DNA of 64,000 nucleotides from FEN-1219 sp964503125 (lineage in GTDB: Bacteria; Pseudomonadota; Gammaproteobacteria; Steroidobacterales; Rariloculaceae): contig CAZCZE010000036.1 in NCBI GenBank assembly GCA_964503125.1, positions 22,158 through 86,157 on the forward strand, read 5' to 3'. Below the pieces are notes generated by a model. It had not been told where the DNA came from, did not search any database, and was given only the letters and a program-made list of their open reading frames with translations. Every line of letters begins with the position of its first letter. Positions within the stretch are counted from its first letter, which is position 1. The position numbers were made by a program, and so were the translations under genes. Shown piece after piece: positions 51,493 to 62,374 of this stretch.

Positions 51493-52191
51493 GTGCCGAA
51501 CCACCGCCTGCTCATCATCGACGACGACATCCGGCTGGCCGAGATGCTCGCCGAGTACCTAACGCCCGAGGGCATCGAGCTCACGAGCGTGGCGTCCGGC
51601 ATCCAGGGTTTGCGCAACGCGCAACGCGAGAACTACGACCTCATCCTTCTCGACGTGATGTTGCCGGGGCTGTCGGGCCTCGACGTGCTCAAGCAGCTGC
51701 GCGAAGCGGGCTCCAAGGCGCCCGTGCTCATGCTGACGGCGCGCGGCGACGACGTTGATCGCATCGTGGGCCTCGATCTCGGCGCCGACGACTATCTGCC
51801 GAAACCCTTCAACCCGCGCGAGCTGCTCGCGCGCATCAAGGCGATCCTGCGCCGCACCTCCGAGCCCGATAGCGAGGAGCAGGTCGAGATCAAGGTCGGC
51901 GATCTGCGCGTGAACCTGCGGCGCCGCGAGGCGTGGCTCGGCGACAACTCGCTCAAGCTCACCAACGCGGAGTTCGTGATCCTCGTGACGCTCATGCGCT
52001 CGCCGGGCGACGTCGTGTCGCGCGAGGCGTTGACGCGCACGGCGCTCGGCCGGCAATTGCTGCCCGACGACCGCAGCCTCGATACCCACATCAGCAACCT
52101 GCGCCGCAAGCTCGGCAGCGACGCCGACGCCGACGTTCTCATCCGCAGCATCCGCGGCAGCGGTTACGTGCTCGTTCCGCCGGGGGCATAG
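51493..52191 (+). CDS. cpxR: CpxR-like OmpR-family response regulator
   Basis: 232 residues. Receiver domain with acidic pair D10/D11, phosphorylation site D54 (ILLDVMLPG) and the switch lysine in YLPKPFNPRE. The C-terminal winged helix of OmpR type is seen in GDLRVNLRRREAWL, LTNAEFVILVTLMRSPGDVV and RSLDTHISNLRRKLG. GTG 51493 fixes the usual start. The histidine kinase follows 3 bp after the stop. Similarity to CpxR is by arrangement and sequence feel; the signal is probably envelope stress. Confidence 0.85.
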   Translation: MPNHRLLIIDDDIRLAEMLAEYLTPEGIELTSVASGIQGLRNAQRENYDLILLDVMLPGLSGLDVLKQLREAGSKAPVLMLTARGDDVDRIVGLDLGADDYLPKPFNPRELLARIKAILRRTSEPDSEEQVEIKVGDLRVNLRRREAWLGDNSLKLTNAEFVILVTLMRSPGDVVSREALTRTALGRQLLPDDRSLDTHISNLRRKLGSDADADVLIRSIRGSGYVLVPPGA

Positions 52192-52194
52192 ACC

Positions 52195-53553
52195 ATGGCC
52201 CTGTTCTGGAAAATCTTCGTTTCGTTCATGGTCGCCATGACGGTGACCTCCGTCGGCGCGATCTACGTGAGCTTTAGGATCGCCACTCAGCCGTGGACCC
52301 AGGCCGATTTCGAGGGCCGCGACGAGATCATCAATGCGGTCTCCGCGGCGCTCGCTCGCGGCGGCGAGCGCGGGCTCAAAGCGTGGCTGTTCAACAATCC
52401 GCGACCCGCTCCGGGCACGGTGTTGCTCGTGACGAACGAGCGCGGCGACGAGCTGCTCGGCCGCGCCATGCCGCGCGAGGTGCGCGCGCTGTTGCGATCC
52501 CGGCCGCCGAGCCGCCGCCCCAACCGGCCGCCGAACTTTAGACCCATCCAGCTCACCGGGGCCATCACCGGGCCCGACGGCGCGGAGTACGACCTGCACT
52601 TCGAGCCCGCGCCCGTGACGATGTTCGGCATCTTGATGTGGCCCGGTACCCAGGTCGCAGTGCTCACGATCGCCATCGCGGCAGCGGCACTCACGTCGTT
52701 GCTGCTCGCGCGCTACTTGTCCTCACCGATCGTGCGGCTCCAAAAGGCCAGCCGCGCGCTCGCAGCCGGCGCCCTCGAGACGCGCGTCGGCGCACCCTCC
52801 ACGCGCCGCGGCGACGAGGTTGGCACGCTCGCGCGCGATTTCGACGCGATGGCCGAGCGCATCCAGGCCCTGGTCGTCGCCAAGGAAACGCTGCTGCGCG
52901 ACGTGTCGCACGAGCTACGCTCGCCGCTCGCGCGCATCCGCATGGCGCTCGCGCTCGCAGAGCGGCGCGCGGGCGCGGAGCTCGAGCCCGACCTCGCGCG
53001 CATCGAGCGCGAGACCGAGCGCCTCGACGCGTTGGTAGGCCAAGTCATGACGCTGACGCGGTTGCGAACTGCGAGCGAACCGCGGCGCGACGCCGTGCGG
53101 CTCAACACGCTGGTCGGCGGCGTCGTCGACGACGCGCGCTTCGAGTATCCCGACGCGCGAATCGACTACACGGCGAGCGGCGGGGTGCTGCTGCGCGGCG
53201 ACGCCGAGGGGCTCAAGAGCGCCGTCGAGAACGTCGTGCGCAACGCGCTCATCTACGGGGATCGCACCAAGCCCATCGAGGTGCTGCTCGGCGCCGCCAC
53301 CGGTAGAGCCACGATTCGCGTGCTCGACCGCGGCCCGGGCGTGCCCGAGGCCGAGCTCACGCGGATCTTCGAGCCCTTCTACCGCACCGACAAGAGCCGC
53401 GACCACCGCGTCGACGGCCAGGGCATCGGCCTCGCGATCACGGCGCGCGTGGCGGAGCTGCACGGCGGCACCGTCACGGCCGCGAATCGGGCCGAGGGAG
53501 GGCTCGAAATCGCCCTCGAGCTCCCCCTCGATCCTGAACCAAAGGCCGGCTAG
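52195..53553 (+). CDS. cpxA: CpxA-like sensor histidine kinase
   Basis: 452 residues. Two membrane helices (FWKIFVSFMVAMTVTSVGAI at the start and VAVLTIAIAAAALTSLLLAR around residue 155) enclose a periplasmic domain. A HAMP region leads to the H box RDVSHELRSPLARI with H239, then N box (ENVVRNALIYGD), G1 (VLDRGPGVPEAEL) and G2 (GQGIGLAI). Partner of the response regulator just before it. The gene ends 4 bp inside the converging amtB gene. Confidence 0.88.
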   Translation: MALFWKIFVSFMVAMTVTSVGAIYVSFRIATQPWTQADFEGRDEIINAVSAALARGGERGLKAWLFNNPRPAPGTVLLVTNERGDELLGRAMPREVRALLRSRPPSRRPNRPPNFRPIQLTGAITGPDGAEYDLHFEPAPVTMFGILMWPGTQVAVLTIAIAAAALTSLLLARYLSSPIVRLQKASRALAAGALETRVGAPSTRRGDEVGTLARDFDAMAERIQALVVAKETLLRDVSHELRSPLARIRMALALAERRAGAELEPDLARIERETERLDALVGQVMTLTRLRTASEPRRDAVRLNTLVGGVVDDARFEYPDARIDYTASGGVLLRGDAEGLKSAVENVVRNALIYGDRTKPIEVLLGAATGRATIRVLDRGPGVPEAELTRIFEPFYRTDKSRDHRVDGQGIGLAITARVAELHGGTVTAANRAEGGLEIALELPLDPEPKAG

Positions 53554-54839
53554 AGGCTGTAGCCGCGCTCCTCGTGCGACACGAGGTCGAGGCCCTCGTT
53601 CTCCTGCTCGGCCGACACGCGCAGCGGCACGATGAGGTTCACGACCTTGAGGATCACGAACGTCGCCACCCCGCACCAGACGACCGTCGCGCCTGCGCCC
53701 ATGAGCTGCGTCACGAGCTGCTGACCGATCGTCACGCCCTCGGGCAACCCGAGCCCATCGAACGCCGCGGCCGAGAACACGGCCGTGAGCAAGAGGCCCG
53801 TGAAGCCGCCGACACCGTGCACCGGGAACACGTCGAGCGAGTCGTCGATCTTGAGCTTGCGCTTGATGAACTGCGTCGCGAGGAAGCAGATGACACCGGC
53901 GACGAGACCGATGATGAGCGCGCCCATGGGCCCGACGAAGCCCGAGGCCGGCGTGATCGTGCCTAGACCTGCGACCATGCCCGTCACGCCGCCGAGCACG
54001 CTGGGCTTGCCGAACTTGAGCCACTCGAGGCTCATCCACGCCGTGGCGCCGGCCGCCGCGGCGACGTGGGTCGCGAGCATGGCCATGCCGGCCGCACCGC
54101 CCGCGGCAAGCGCGCTACCCGCGTTGAACCCGAACCAGCCGACCCACAGCAACGACGCGCCCGTCACGGTCATCGTGAGGTTGTGCGGCGGCATCGGCGT
54201 GCCCGGGAACCCGCTGCGCTTGCCGATGACGACCGCCGCGACGAGCGCCGCGACGCCGGCGTTGACGTGCACGACCGAGCCGCCCGCGAAGTCGCGGAAC
54301 CCGCGCGTATACAGCCAACCGTCGGCCGCCCAGACCCAGTGGGCCACGGGGATGTAGACGATGACGAGCCAGAGGACCGAGAACAGCAACATCGCCGAGA
54401 AGCGCGTGCGCTCGGCGAAGCCGCCGACGATGAGCGCCGGGGTGATGATCGCGAACGTCAGCTGGAACATCGCGAACACGGTCTCGGGAATGGCGTAGCC
54501 GCTCAGCACGGTGTCGACCTCGACGCCGCGCAGCCACAGCTTCGAAAGCCCGCCGATGAGCCCGCTGCCTTCGGCGAACGCGGCCGAATAGCCGAAGATC
54601 ACCCAGATCAGCGTCACGACGCAGGTCAGCGCGAAGCACTGCATGAGCACCGACAGCACGTTGCGCGTGCGCACGAGGCCGCCGTAGAACAGCGCCAGCC
54701 CGGGCAACGTCATCAAGAGCACGAGCGCCGTGGCCGTGAGCATCCAGGCCGTGGCGCCGCTGTCGATGGTTTGCGCCGCCGCCAGTGCCGGACTTGAGAT
54801 GGCCGCGAGCGCGACTAGAGCACTCAGAGACTTTTTCAT
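53550..54839 (-). CDS. amtB: Ammonium transporter
   Basis: About 429 residues, signal peptide (LSALVALAAISSPALAAAQ) and eleven membrane helices. Pore histidines are seen in ATHVAAAAGATAWMSLEWLK and DVFPVHGVGGFTGLL; the LALFYGGLVRTRNVLS and GGFAERTRFSAMLLF blocks are typical. It moves ammonium across the inner membrane and is closed by the PII protein encoded 27 bp upstream. ATG 54839 after GGGGG was preferred to a slightly longer frame. Confidence 0.95.
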   Translation of the reverse strand: MKKSLSALVALAAISSPALAAAQTIDSGATAWMLTATALVLLMTLPGLALFYGGLVRTRNVLSVLMQCFALTCVVTLIWVIFGYSAAFAEGSGLIGGLSKLWLRGVEVDTVLSGYAIPETVFAMFQLTFAIITPALIVGGFAERTRFSAMLLFSVLWLVIVYIPVAHWVWAADGWLYTRGFRDFAGGSVVHVNAGVAALVAAVVIGKRSGFPGTPMPPHNLTMTVTGASLLWVGWFGFNAGSALAAGGAAGMAMLATHVAAAAGATAWMSLEWLKFGKPSVLGGVTGMVAGLGTITPASGFVGPMGALIIGLVAGVICFLATQFIKRKLKIDDSLDVFPVHGVGGFTGLLLTAVFSAAAFDGLGLPEGVTIGQQLVTQLMGAGATVVWCGVATFVILKVVNLIVPLRVSAEQENEGLDLVSHEERGYSL

Positions 54840-54866
54840 GTTCCCCCCCGGAAACAAGTTGTTTTT

Positions 54867-55205
54867 CTAGATCGCCTGATCCCCGGTCTCGCCGGTACGA
54901 ATGCGGTAGACCTCAGTGAGCTCGGTCACGAAGATCTTGCCGTCGCCCACCTTGCCGGTCTTGGCCGAGGCGATGATCGCCTCGATGACGCGATCGACGA
55001 GCTCGTCCGTGACGGCGACCTCGACTTTGACCTTCGGCAGGAAGTCGACGACGTACTCCGCGCCGCGATAGAGCTCGGTATGGCCCCGTTGGCGGCCGAA
55101 CCCTTTGACCTCGGTGACGGTCATACCTTGTACGCCGACCTCGGCGAGAGCATTGCGGACATCATCGAGACGAAAGGGTTTGACGACTGCCGTTATCAGC
55201 TTCAT
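54867..55205 (-). CDS. glnK: Nitrogen regulatory protein PII
   Basis: 112 residues with the PII fold and both signatures: KGFGRQRGHTELYRGAEY with uridylylation site Y51, and the C-terminal ATP/2-oxoglutarate region GKVGDGKIFVTELTEVYRIR. First gene of the glnK-amtB operon. No clear GG-N10-GC sigma-54 promoter was found upstream; a TAGAAT lies near 55295 on the minus strand. Confidence 0.96.
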   Translation of the reverse strand: MKLITAVVKPFRLDDVRNALAEVGVQGMTVTEVKGFGRQRGHTELYRGAEYVVDFLPKVKVEVAVTDELVDRVIEAIIASAKTGKVGDGKIFVTELTEVYRIRTGETGDQAI

Positions 55206-55377
55206 TAGCGCCCCCTAAACTGTTGAATGGCCGAATGGCTTTATGTATCCCCGTGTGCCGGGGTTCGTTTTGTGTATTGTGGTGCCGGGGGTATTCTAGC
55301 CAAGTCCCACACGGAGTGGCGACGCCGGCGCGGCAGCCGTGGGTCCCCGCCCCTTTAGCCAACACTGGGTGAGCAAC

Positions 55378-56349
55378 ATGCGTAGACAGTCGGATCCGAA
55401 GATCAAGCCGTCCGAGATTACCCCGGAAGCCGTCTTCATGAGTCGGCGCCGCCTCTTGGCCGGCGCCGTCGCCGCGGGCCTGCTGCCCTCGATCCTGTCG
55501 TCGGTCGAGGCCGCGACGATCCCCGCGAACGGCGAATTCATTGGCGTCACGAAGTGGCCGGGCTCGACGACCGACAAGGTCAACAGCTTCGAGCACATCA
55601 CGACGTACAACAATTACTACGAGTTCGGCACGGACAAGGGCGACCCGGCCAAGAACGCCCATACGCTCAAGACCAAGCCCTGGTCGGTGCAGGTCACGGG
55701 CGCCGCCGCGCGCACCGGAACCTACACGCTCGAGGACATCCTGGCGCCACATTCGCTCGAGGAGCGCATCTATCGGCACCGCTGCGTCGAAGCCTGGTCG
55801 ATGGTCATCCCGTGGGATGGGTTCCCGCTCGCCGACCTGCTCAAGCGCTTCGAGCCCACGTCCGCGGCGAAGTACGTCCAGTTTTTCACGCTCGCCGACC
55901 GCGAGCAGATGCCGGGCCTTCGTTCTTCCGTGCTCGATTGGCCGTACCGTGAAGGGCTCACGATCGAGGAGGCCATGCACCCGCTCAGTTTCGTGGCCAT
56001 CGGCATCTACGGCAAGGTCATGCCGAACCAGAACGGCGCGCCTTTGCGCACCGTGATTCCGTGGAAGTACGGCTTCAAGGGCACGAAATCGATCGTGCGC
56101 ATTCACTTCACGGAGACCCGGCCGCAGACGAGCTGGAACATGGCCGGGCCGCGGGAGTACGGCTTCTACTCGAACGTCAACCCCGAGGTCGACCATCCGC
56201 GCTGGAGCCAAGCCAGCGAGGAGCGCTTGGGCGCCCGCACCAGCCTGTTCCAAATCTCGGCGGCGCGCATTCCGACGCTCATGTTCAACGGCTATACCGA
56301 GCAGGTGGCCGACCTCTATCGAGGCCTCGATCTCGTCAAGAACTACTGA
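55378..56349 (+). CDS. msrP: Periplasmic methionine sulfoxide reductase, molybdopterin subunit
   Basis: 323 residues. Tat signal SRRRLLAGAVAAGLLPS, then the sulfite-oxidase fold: NNYYEFGTDKGDPAKNAHTL, IYRHRCVEAWSMVIPWDGFP with the molybdenum ligand C136, and PYREGLTIEEAMHPL and WKYGFKGTKSIV. It repairs oxidised methionines in periplasmic proteins, drawing electrons from MsrQ, whose gene follows 18 bp later. Confidence 0.95.
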   Translation: MRRQSDPKIKPSEITPEAVFMSRRRLLAGAVAAGLLPSILSSVEAATIPANGEFIGVTKWPGSTTDKVNSFEHITTYNNYYEFGTDKGDPAKNAHTLKTKPWSVQVTGAAARTGTYTLEDILAPHSLEERIYRHRCVEAWSMVIPWDGFPLADLLKRFEPTSAAKYVQFFTLADREQMPGLRSSVLDWPYREGLTIEEAMHPLSFVAIGIYGKVMPNQNGAPLRTVIPWKYGFKGTKSIVRIHFTETRPQTSWNMAGPREYGFYSNVNPEVDHPRWSQASEERLGARTSLFQISAARIPTLMFNGYTEQVADLYRGLDLVKNY

Positions 56350-56367
56350 CGCACCGGTCGCCGCCGC

Positions 56368-57036
56368 ATGACGCCACGGTGGGTCGTCATCGGGAAGGTC
56401 GTGGTGTGGGCGGCGTGCCTGGCGCCGTTCGCCTGGTTGGTCGTGCGTGCCAACGGCTTGGCCGGCTCGCTCGGCGCGAACCCCGTCGAGGAGATTCTCG
56501 ACACCTGCGGCAAGACCGGGCTCAACCTATTGATGCTGACGCTCTGCGTCACGCCGATACGGCGGTCGACGGGCATCAACCGTTTGCTCTCTTTTCGCCG
56601 CTTGCTCGGTGTCTTCGCGTTCTTCTATCTCGCGCTGCACTTCACGACCTACGCACTGCTCGACCTGGGTCTCCAGTGGGACATATTGTTCGAGGACATC
56701 GTCGAGCGGCCGTACATCACGGTGGGTTTCACCGCGCTCGTGCTGCTAGTGCCGCTCGTCGCGACCTCGACACACGCGATGCAACGCCGGCTCGGGCGCA
56801 ATTGGGTCAAGCTGCACCGGCTCGTCTACGTCATCGCCGTGCTCGGCATCGTGCACTATTGGTGGCAGGTGAAGTCCGACAGAGACGTCGCCGAGCCGCT
56901 GCTGTACTCCTTCTTGCTCGCGGTGCTGTTCGCGGCGCGGCTACTGCACTACCGCTCAGTACACGCGAAAACCGCCGTGGCGCCGGCGAATCAACGCGTC
57001 GAGCCACCACAGGCCGGCGAGAAACCCGGCCACTAG
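56368..57036 (+). CDS. msrQ: Heme-binding membrane subunit of the methionine sulfoxide reductase
   Basis: 222 residues with five or six membrane helices. Heme-ligand histidines appear in LGVFAFFYLALHFTTYALLD, LVATSTHAMQRRLGRNWVKL and HRLVYVIAVLGIVHYWW. The family transfers electrons from quinones to MsrP. The end of the gene overlaps the converging SH3-protein gene by 81 bp. Confidence 0.93.
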   Translation: MTPRWVVIGKVVVWAACLAPFAWLVVRANGLAGSLGANPVEEILDTCGKTGLNLLMLTLCVTPIRRSTGINRLLSFRRLLGVFAFFYLALHFTTYALLDLGLQWDILFEDIVERPYITVGFTALVLLVPLVATSTHAMQRRLGRNWVKLHRLVYVIAVLGIVHYWWQVKSDRDVAEPLLYSFLLAVLFAARLLHYRSVHAKTAVAPANQRVEPPQAGEKPGH

Positions 57037-57549
57037 CGCGACGACGCCCGCCACGACGACCCACGTCAGCGGCAGCGCGTGCCGGTAGGACTCGAAGCGC
57101 TCCTCGTACGCGCGGTTCTCGGCCGTGAGGCGCTCGAGGGTCTCCTCGATCGACACCGTCGACCCCGTCGTCGCCTGGAACTGCGTGGTCACACGGCCGA
57201 GCTCCTGCTCGGCGGCGGCCTGCGCGGCCTTGGCGGCCGTGACCGCGCCCTCGAGGTCGACGACCTGGGCCTCGAGGTCCGCGATGCGCGCGGCCGCGGG
57301 CGCCGTCGTGACGAGGTACGTGGACCGCACCCAGCCTTCGCGGCCGTCGGCGAGCTTGACCCTCGCATAGCCCGAGTTGCGCTCCAGAACCTCGACGGCC
57401 GTGCCGCTCACGAGGTTGTCGAACGCCCGATCGCTCGTGTCGGGCGCGGCGTGGATACCGAGCCTAAGGACGTCGGTGACGTAGGCCGTCTCGGCGCTCG
57501 CGGCGGCGCAGAGCACGAGCGAAACGGCCGGCAGCAGACGTTTGAGCAT
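56956..57549 (-). CDS. SH3-domain membrane protein (TIGR04211/YgiM-like)
   Basis: 197 residues. A signal peptide (LLPAVSLVLCAAASAETAY) is followed by a bacterial SH3 domain (YVTDVLRLGIHAAPD...GTAVEVLERNSGYARVKLAD...EGWVRSTYLV), a coiled coil, and a C-terminal membrane helix (WVVVAGVVALVAGFLAGLWW). This order matches the TIGR04211/YgiM family in gammaproteobacteria. It overlaps msrQ tail to tail by 81 bp. Confidence 0.9.
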   Translation of the reverse strand: MLKRLLPAVSLVLCAAASAETAYVTDVLRLGIHAAPDTSDRAFDNLVSGTAVEVLERNSGYARVKLADGREGWVRSTYLVTTAPAAARIADLEAQVVDLEGAVTAAKAAQAAAEQELGRVTTQFQATTGSTVSIEETLERLTAENRAYEERFESYRHALPLTWVVVAGVVALVAGFLAGLWWLDALIRRRHGGFRVY

Positions 57550-57630
57550 GATTCGCCCCCGTAAGAGTCCAGGGCGATTATAGGTGGTGCCGCTGCGCTC
57601 GACCCGTGCCGCGCTGCGGGCGGCCTGCGC

Positions 57631-59832
57631 TCACGCGCGCGTCGTCGCTCGCACGAGCGGCGCCGTGGTCAGGGTCTCCTGGAGCAACTGCGCGAACGGC
57701 GCCGGCCGGCCGAGGTGGAAGCCCTGGCCGAACATGACCTCGAGCTCGCGGAGCCGTTCGGCGACCTCCGCGCTCTCGACGTGCTCGGCAATCGTGAGGA
57801 GCCCGAGCGTGCGCGCGGCGCGCGCGATCGCCGAAACGATCGACTCCGCGACGCGGTCGACGGTCATGCGCCGGACGAAGAGGCCGTCGATCTTGAGGTA
57901 GCTCACGGGCAACTGCTTCAAGTACGCGAGCGAGCTCAAGCCCGAGCCGAAATCGTCGAGCGCCACTTTGGCGCCGGCGGCCGTCATGTCGCGGATGAAG
58001 GCCTCGGCGGCCGCGAGATTCGCGACCGCGGCCGCCTCCTTGAGCTCGAACGTGAACAAGCTCGGCGGCAGCCCGGCGCCCGTGAGAGTGTCGAGCGCGA
58101 ACGCGGCGTACTTGCGGTTTTCGAGCGACTGGGCCGAGACGTTGAGCGCGAAGAACACCGGCGAGCCCGCGAGCGCTTGTGCGTGCGGGCGCAGCATCTC
58201 GACGGCCGAATACAGCGCCCACCGGTCGAGCGCCGGCAGCAAGCCGTACTCGGCGCAGGCGCCGAGGAATTTGTCGGGCGCGGCGAGCTCGCCGCTTAAG
58301 CCCCGCATGCGCGCGAGCAGCTCGTAGCCGACGGTCTCTGCGCTGCGCGCACGCAAGCCGACGATCGGCTGCGCCTCGAGCTGGAACTGATTCGACTTGA
58401 GCGCATCGTCGAGGTCGGCGGCCGCGAGCCATTGGCGTGTCGTCGTCGGCGCTAGCGTCCCGGCATCCTCCATGGCCTCGAACGTGCCCCCGCCGGCGCG
58501 CTTGGCGCGCTTGCAGGCAAGCTCCGCGGCCGCGAGCAGGTGAGCGAGCCGCACACCCTCGGCGCCCGCGACGGCGCCGATGCTGACCGACACGGGCAGG
58601 GCCTCCGCGCCGCGCAGATAGCCGAGCCGACCCGTGGCGTCGAGGATCGCGGCGCCGACGTCGCCGGCCGCCGCCAACGTGCACTCGGGCACCACGACTG
58701 CAAAGCGATCGCCGGAGATGCGGCTCACGAGCGCGCTCGCACCGGCCGCCTGCTGCACGAGCCCGCCGACGAGGCGAATCACTTCGTCGCCGGCGCTGAG
58801 CCCGAAGGCCTCGTTGATCGTCGCGACCTTGTCGATGTCGACGTAGAGCAGCGCAGCCGGGCCGGCATCGAGAACCCGTTGCGCGCGCCGCTCGAAGATG
58901 AACCGATTCGTGAGCCCCGTGAGCGCGTCATACTCGCTTTGGAGAATCGCAATGGTCCTACGGCCGACGAATTCGAGGATGCGCACGTCGCGCTCGGCGA
59001 AATCCTCGGCGGTGCCGGCACGGAACAGTGCGACGAGACCCGCGACGCGCCCGTGCGGGTCGCGCAGCGGGCACGACAGGATCTTGTAAGGCGCCTCGCC
59101 GCCGCCGGCGCCGCGGTTGACGACCATCGGGCGATTGTTGAGCTGCGCCCAGGCGAGCAGGTGCTTCTGCGTGCGATCGAGCAGCTGCGAGCGCTCCGAG
59201 CCGTCCTCGGTCCAGACCATCTCGAGATGCTTGTCGGGCACGAGCAAGGCGCCCGTGATGCAGCCGAGCTCGTGGACGGAGTGGCGCAGCAGCGCCCGCA
59301 AAGCGCTCGCGTCCTCGCGGCCGTGCTCGTCGACGGATAGCAGCAGCTCGACGCCGGTGTTGCCTTGGGGCACGGCCGCCGCGTGCTCGAGATCGAGAAT
59401 CCGCTCGAGGCAGTCGAGCACGGGCCGCAGCATGCTGACGACCATCGAGGGTGTGCTGCGCGAGCCGCCGCTGCCGAGCTCGATGACGACCGAGCCGAGC
59501 GGCCGCCCATCGGCCGCGCGCAGCGCCGAGATGAAGACGGGGATTCCGGCCGACGTGTTCTCCACGCGGCCGCGGCTCGCGAGCGTCTCACTGGCGCGCT
59601 GGTGCTCGAGCAGTGCCCGCAGGTCCGGCCGCTCGAACCCGTCCGAGCACCAGAGCAGATCGGCATGGTGGTCGTAGATCGCCACGCTCCTCGCGCTCGG
59701 CAGGAGCATCTTGACGAGCTGCGCATAGGGCGCGTAGCCGCCTGCGGCTGAGTCTTCGGCAAGGGCGGTCGCCACGGAAATCGTTGCTTCGCCAAGTAGG
59801 ATATCGAGGCGATCATCGGCCAATGAGGCCAA
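57631..59832 (-). CDS. GGDEF-EAL protein with degenerate GGDEF and intact-looking EAL
   Basis: About 733 residues: an N-terminal sensor part (about 1-300, GAF-like, SVAIYDHHADLLWCSDGF), a GGDEF domain where the motif is SGDRF instead of GGDEF (SRISGDRFAVVVPE), and an EAL domain. EAL features are ELLAR in place of EALLR (still ExLxR), ALNVSAQSLEN, DDFGSGLSSLAYLKQLPVSY, LKIDG, and GQGFHLGRP. The GGDEF half probably does not make cyclic di-GMP, whereas the EAL half could cleave it. The TTG start at 59832 is uncertain. Confidence 0.88.
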   Translation of the reverse strand: MASLADDRLDILLGEATISVATALAEDSAAGGYAPYAQLVKMLLPSARSVAIYDHHADLLWCSDGFERPDLRALLEHQRASETLASRGRVENTSAGIPVFISALRAADGRPLGSVVIELGSGGSRSTPSMVVSMLRPVLDCLERILDLEHAAAVPQGNTGVELLLSVDEHGREDASALRALLRHSVHELGCITGALLVPDKHLEMVWTEDGSERSQLLDRTQKHLLAWAQLNNRPMVVNRGAGGGEAPYKILSCPLRDPHGRVAGLVALFRAGTAEDFAERDVRILEFVGRRTIAILQSEYDALTGLTNRFIFERRAQRVLDAGPAALLYVDIDKVATINEAFGLSAGDEVIRLVGGLVQQAAGASALVSRISGDRFAVVVPECTLAAAGDVGAAILDATGRLGYLRGAEALPVSVSIGAVAGAEGVRLAHLLAAAELACKRAKRAGGGTFEAMEDAGTLAPTTTRQWLAAADLDDALKSNQFQLEAQPIVGLRARSAETVGYELLARMRGLSGELAAPDKFLGACAEYGLLPALDRWALYSAVEMLRPHAQALAGSPVFFALNVSAQSLENRKYAAFALDTLTGAGLPPSLFTFELKEAAAVANLAAAEAFIRDMTAAGAKVALDDFGSGLSSLAYLKQLPVSYLKIDGLFVRRMTVDRVAESIVSAIARAARTLGLLTIAEHVESAEVAERLRELEVMFGQGFHLGRPAPFAQLLQETLTTAPLVRATTRA

Positions 59833-59877
59833 TAAAACATTGATCGGAGTCGCAGACTCCCAGGGCCGGGAGAAGTC

Positions 59878-60243
59878 TTAGGACCGCCCGGTGAGGTAGC
59901 GCGGGGGCTGCCTAGGCGGCGCCACGACCTTGAGGGGCTCCGCCCGCTCGAGGGTGTTCATGAGCTCCACGTAGAGCCGGACGATCGTCGCTGCATGCCC
60001 CACGGCCTCGGCGGAGGCCATTTTCTGCGCGCTGGCCCGGGCCCGGCTCTCGGTGCCGGCCGGCGCGATCTTGCTCATGGCGGCCTGGAGATCGGCGAAA
60101 TCGCGCCGCAAACCGGCCGGAAACTCGGCATCGGTGAGCTCCGCGAGGTGCTGCCCGTAGGCCGTTGCCAGGCGTTGCTTGACCGGCCCGTCGCCGATCA
60201 GAACGTGGACGGCTTCGGCGAAACGCTGCGCGAGGGGAGACAT
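59878..60243 (-). CDS. Hypothetical 121-aa helical protein
   Basis: About 121 residues, mostly helical: LAQRFAEAVHVLIGDGPVKQ, RLATAYGQHLAELTDAEFPA, FADLQAAMSKIAPAGTESRA and VGHAATIVRLYVELMNTLER. No signal peptide or membrane helix. Such proteins are found across gammaproteobacteria without known function. ATG 60243 is the best start. It lies between the GGDEF-EAL gene and the sigma-54 activator gene, on the same strand as both. Confidence 0.7.
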   Translation of the reverse strand: MSPLAQRFAEAVHVLIGDGPVKQRLATAYGQHLAELTDAEFPAGLRRDFADLQAAMSKIAPAGTESRARASAQKMASAEAVGHAATIVRLYVELMNTLERAEPLKVVAPPRQPPRYLTGRS

Positions 60244-60368
60244 GGTGGGGTCTTTAAGGGTCGGTTTTTTTTGTTTGGCCGATGCGGCGGATCGAGCCGC
60301 CTGTTCTTTTAGGTAGCGTATACCAGAGATCAGCAACTCCGGGCAAGCCTTTGACGTTAGGACCGTTC

Positions 60369-62180
<1,812 letters not shown>

Positions 62181-62190
62181 GGTGAGCACT

Positions 62191-62245
62191 TTACGGATTT
62201 CCGTCTTCAGAGACAACGGAAAGGCGTAACTTACGGTTTTTCGTC
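62191..62245 (+). promoter_or_regulatory. Three repeated ACGG-N5-CGT sites (candidate upstream activating sequences)
   Basis: TTACGGATTTCCGTC (62191-62205) and TTACGGTTTTTCGTC (62231-62245) match at 13 of 15 bases and start 40 bp apart, about four helix turns. A weaker site ACGGAAAGGCGT lies at 62216-62227. The first is a perfect palindrome ACGGA-TT-TCCGT. They lie 45-100 bp before the sigma-54 promoter, the usual place for enhancer-binding sites. Confidence 0.6.
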
Positions 62246-62290
62246 AACTCGGATGTCGCCTAACTCATTGATAAAACTGTTGTCTTCGGT

Positions 62291-62307
62291 TGGCACGGTG
62301 CGTGCAA
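62291..62307 (+). promoter_or_regulatory. Sigma-54 (-24/-12) promoter
   Basis: TGGCACGGTGCGTGCAA contains TGGCAC and TGCA with the invariant GG (62292-62293) and GC (62104-62105 of the window, i.e. 62304-62305) exactly 10 bases apart, matching the sigma-54 consensus TGGCAC-N5-TTGCA except for one T. It points to the small secreted gene starting at 62375; transcription would begin near 62317. Confidence 0.75.
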
Positions 62308-62374
62308 TAGGTGGGCACACCGATCTCATGGACGAGGTCGTCAAGCACCGAGAAGTCGGTGGAAGGATTCGAGC

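Noticed and set aside
55206..55377. Sigma-54 promoter before glnK
   Set aside because: No GG-N10-GC pair in the right orientation was found between glnK and msrP.
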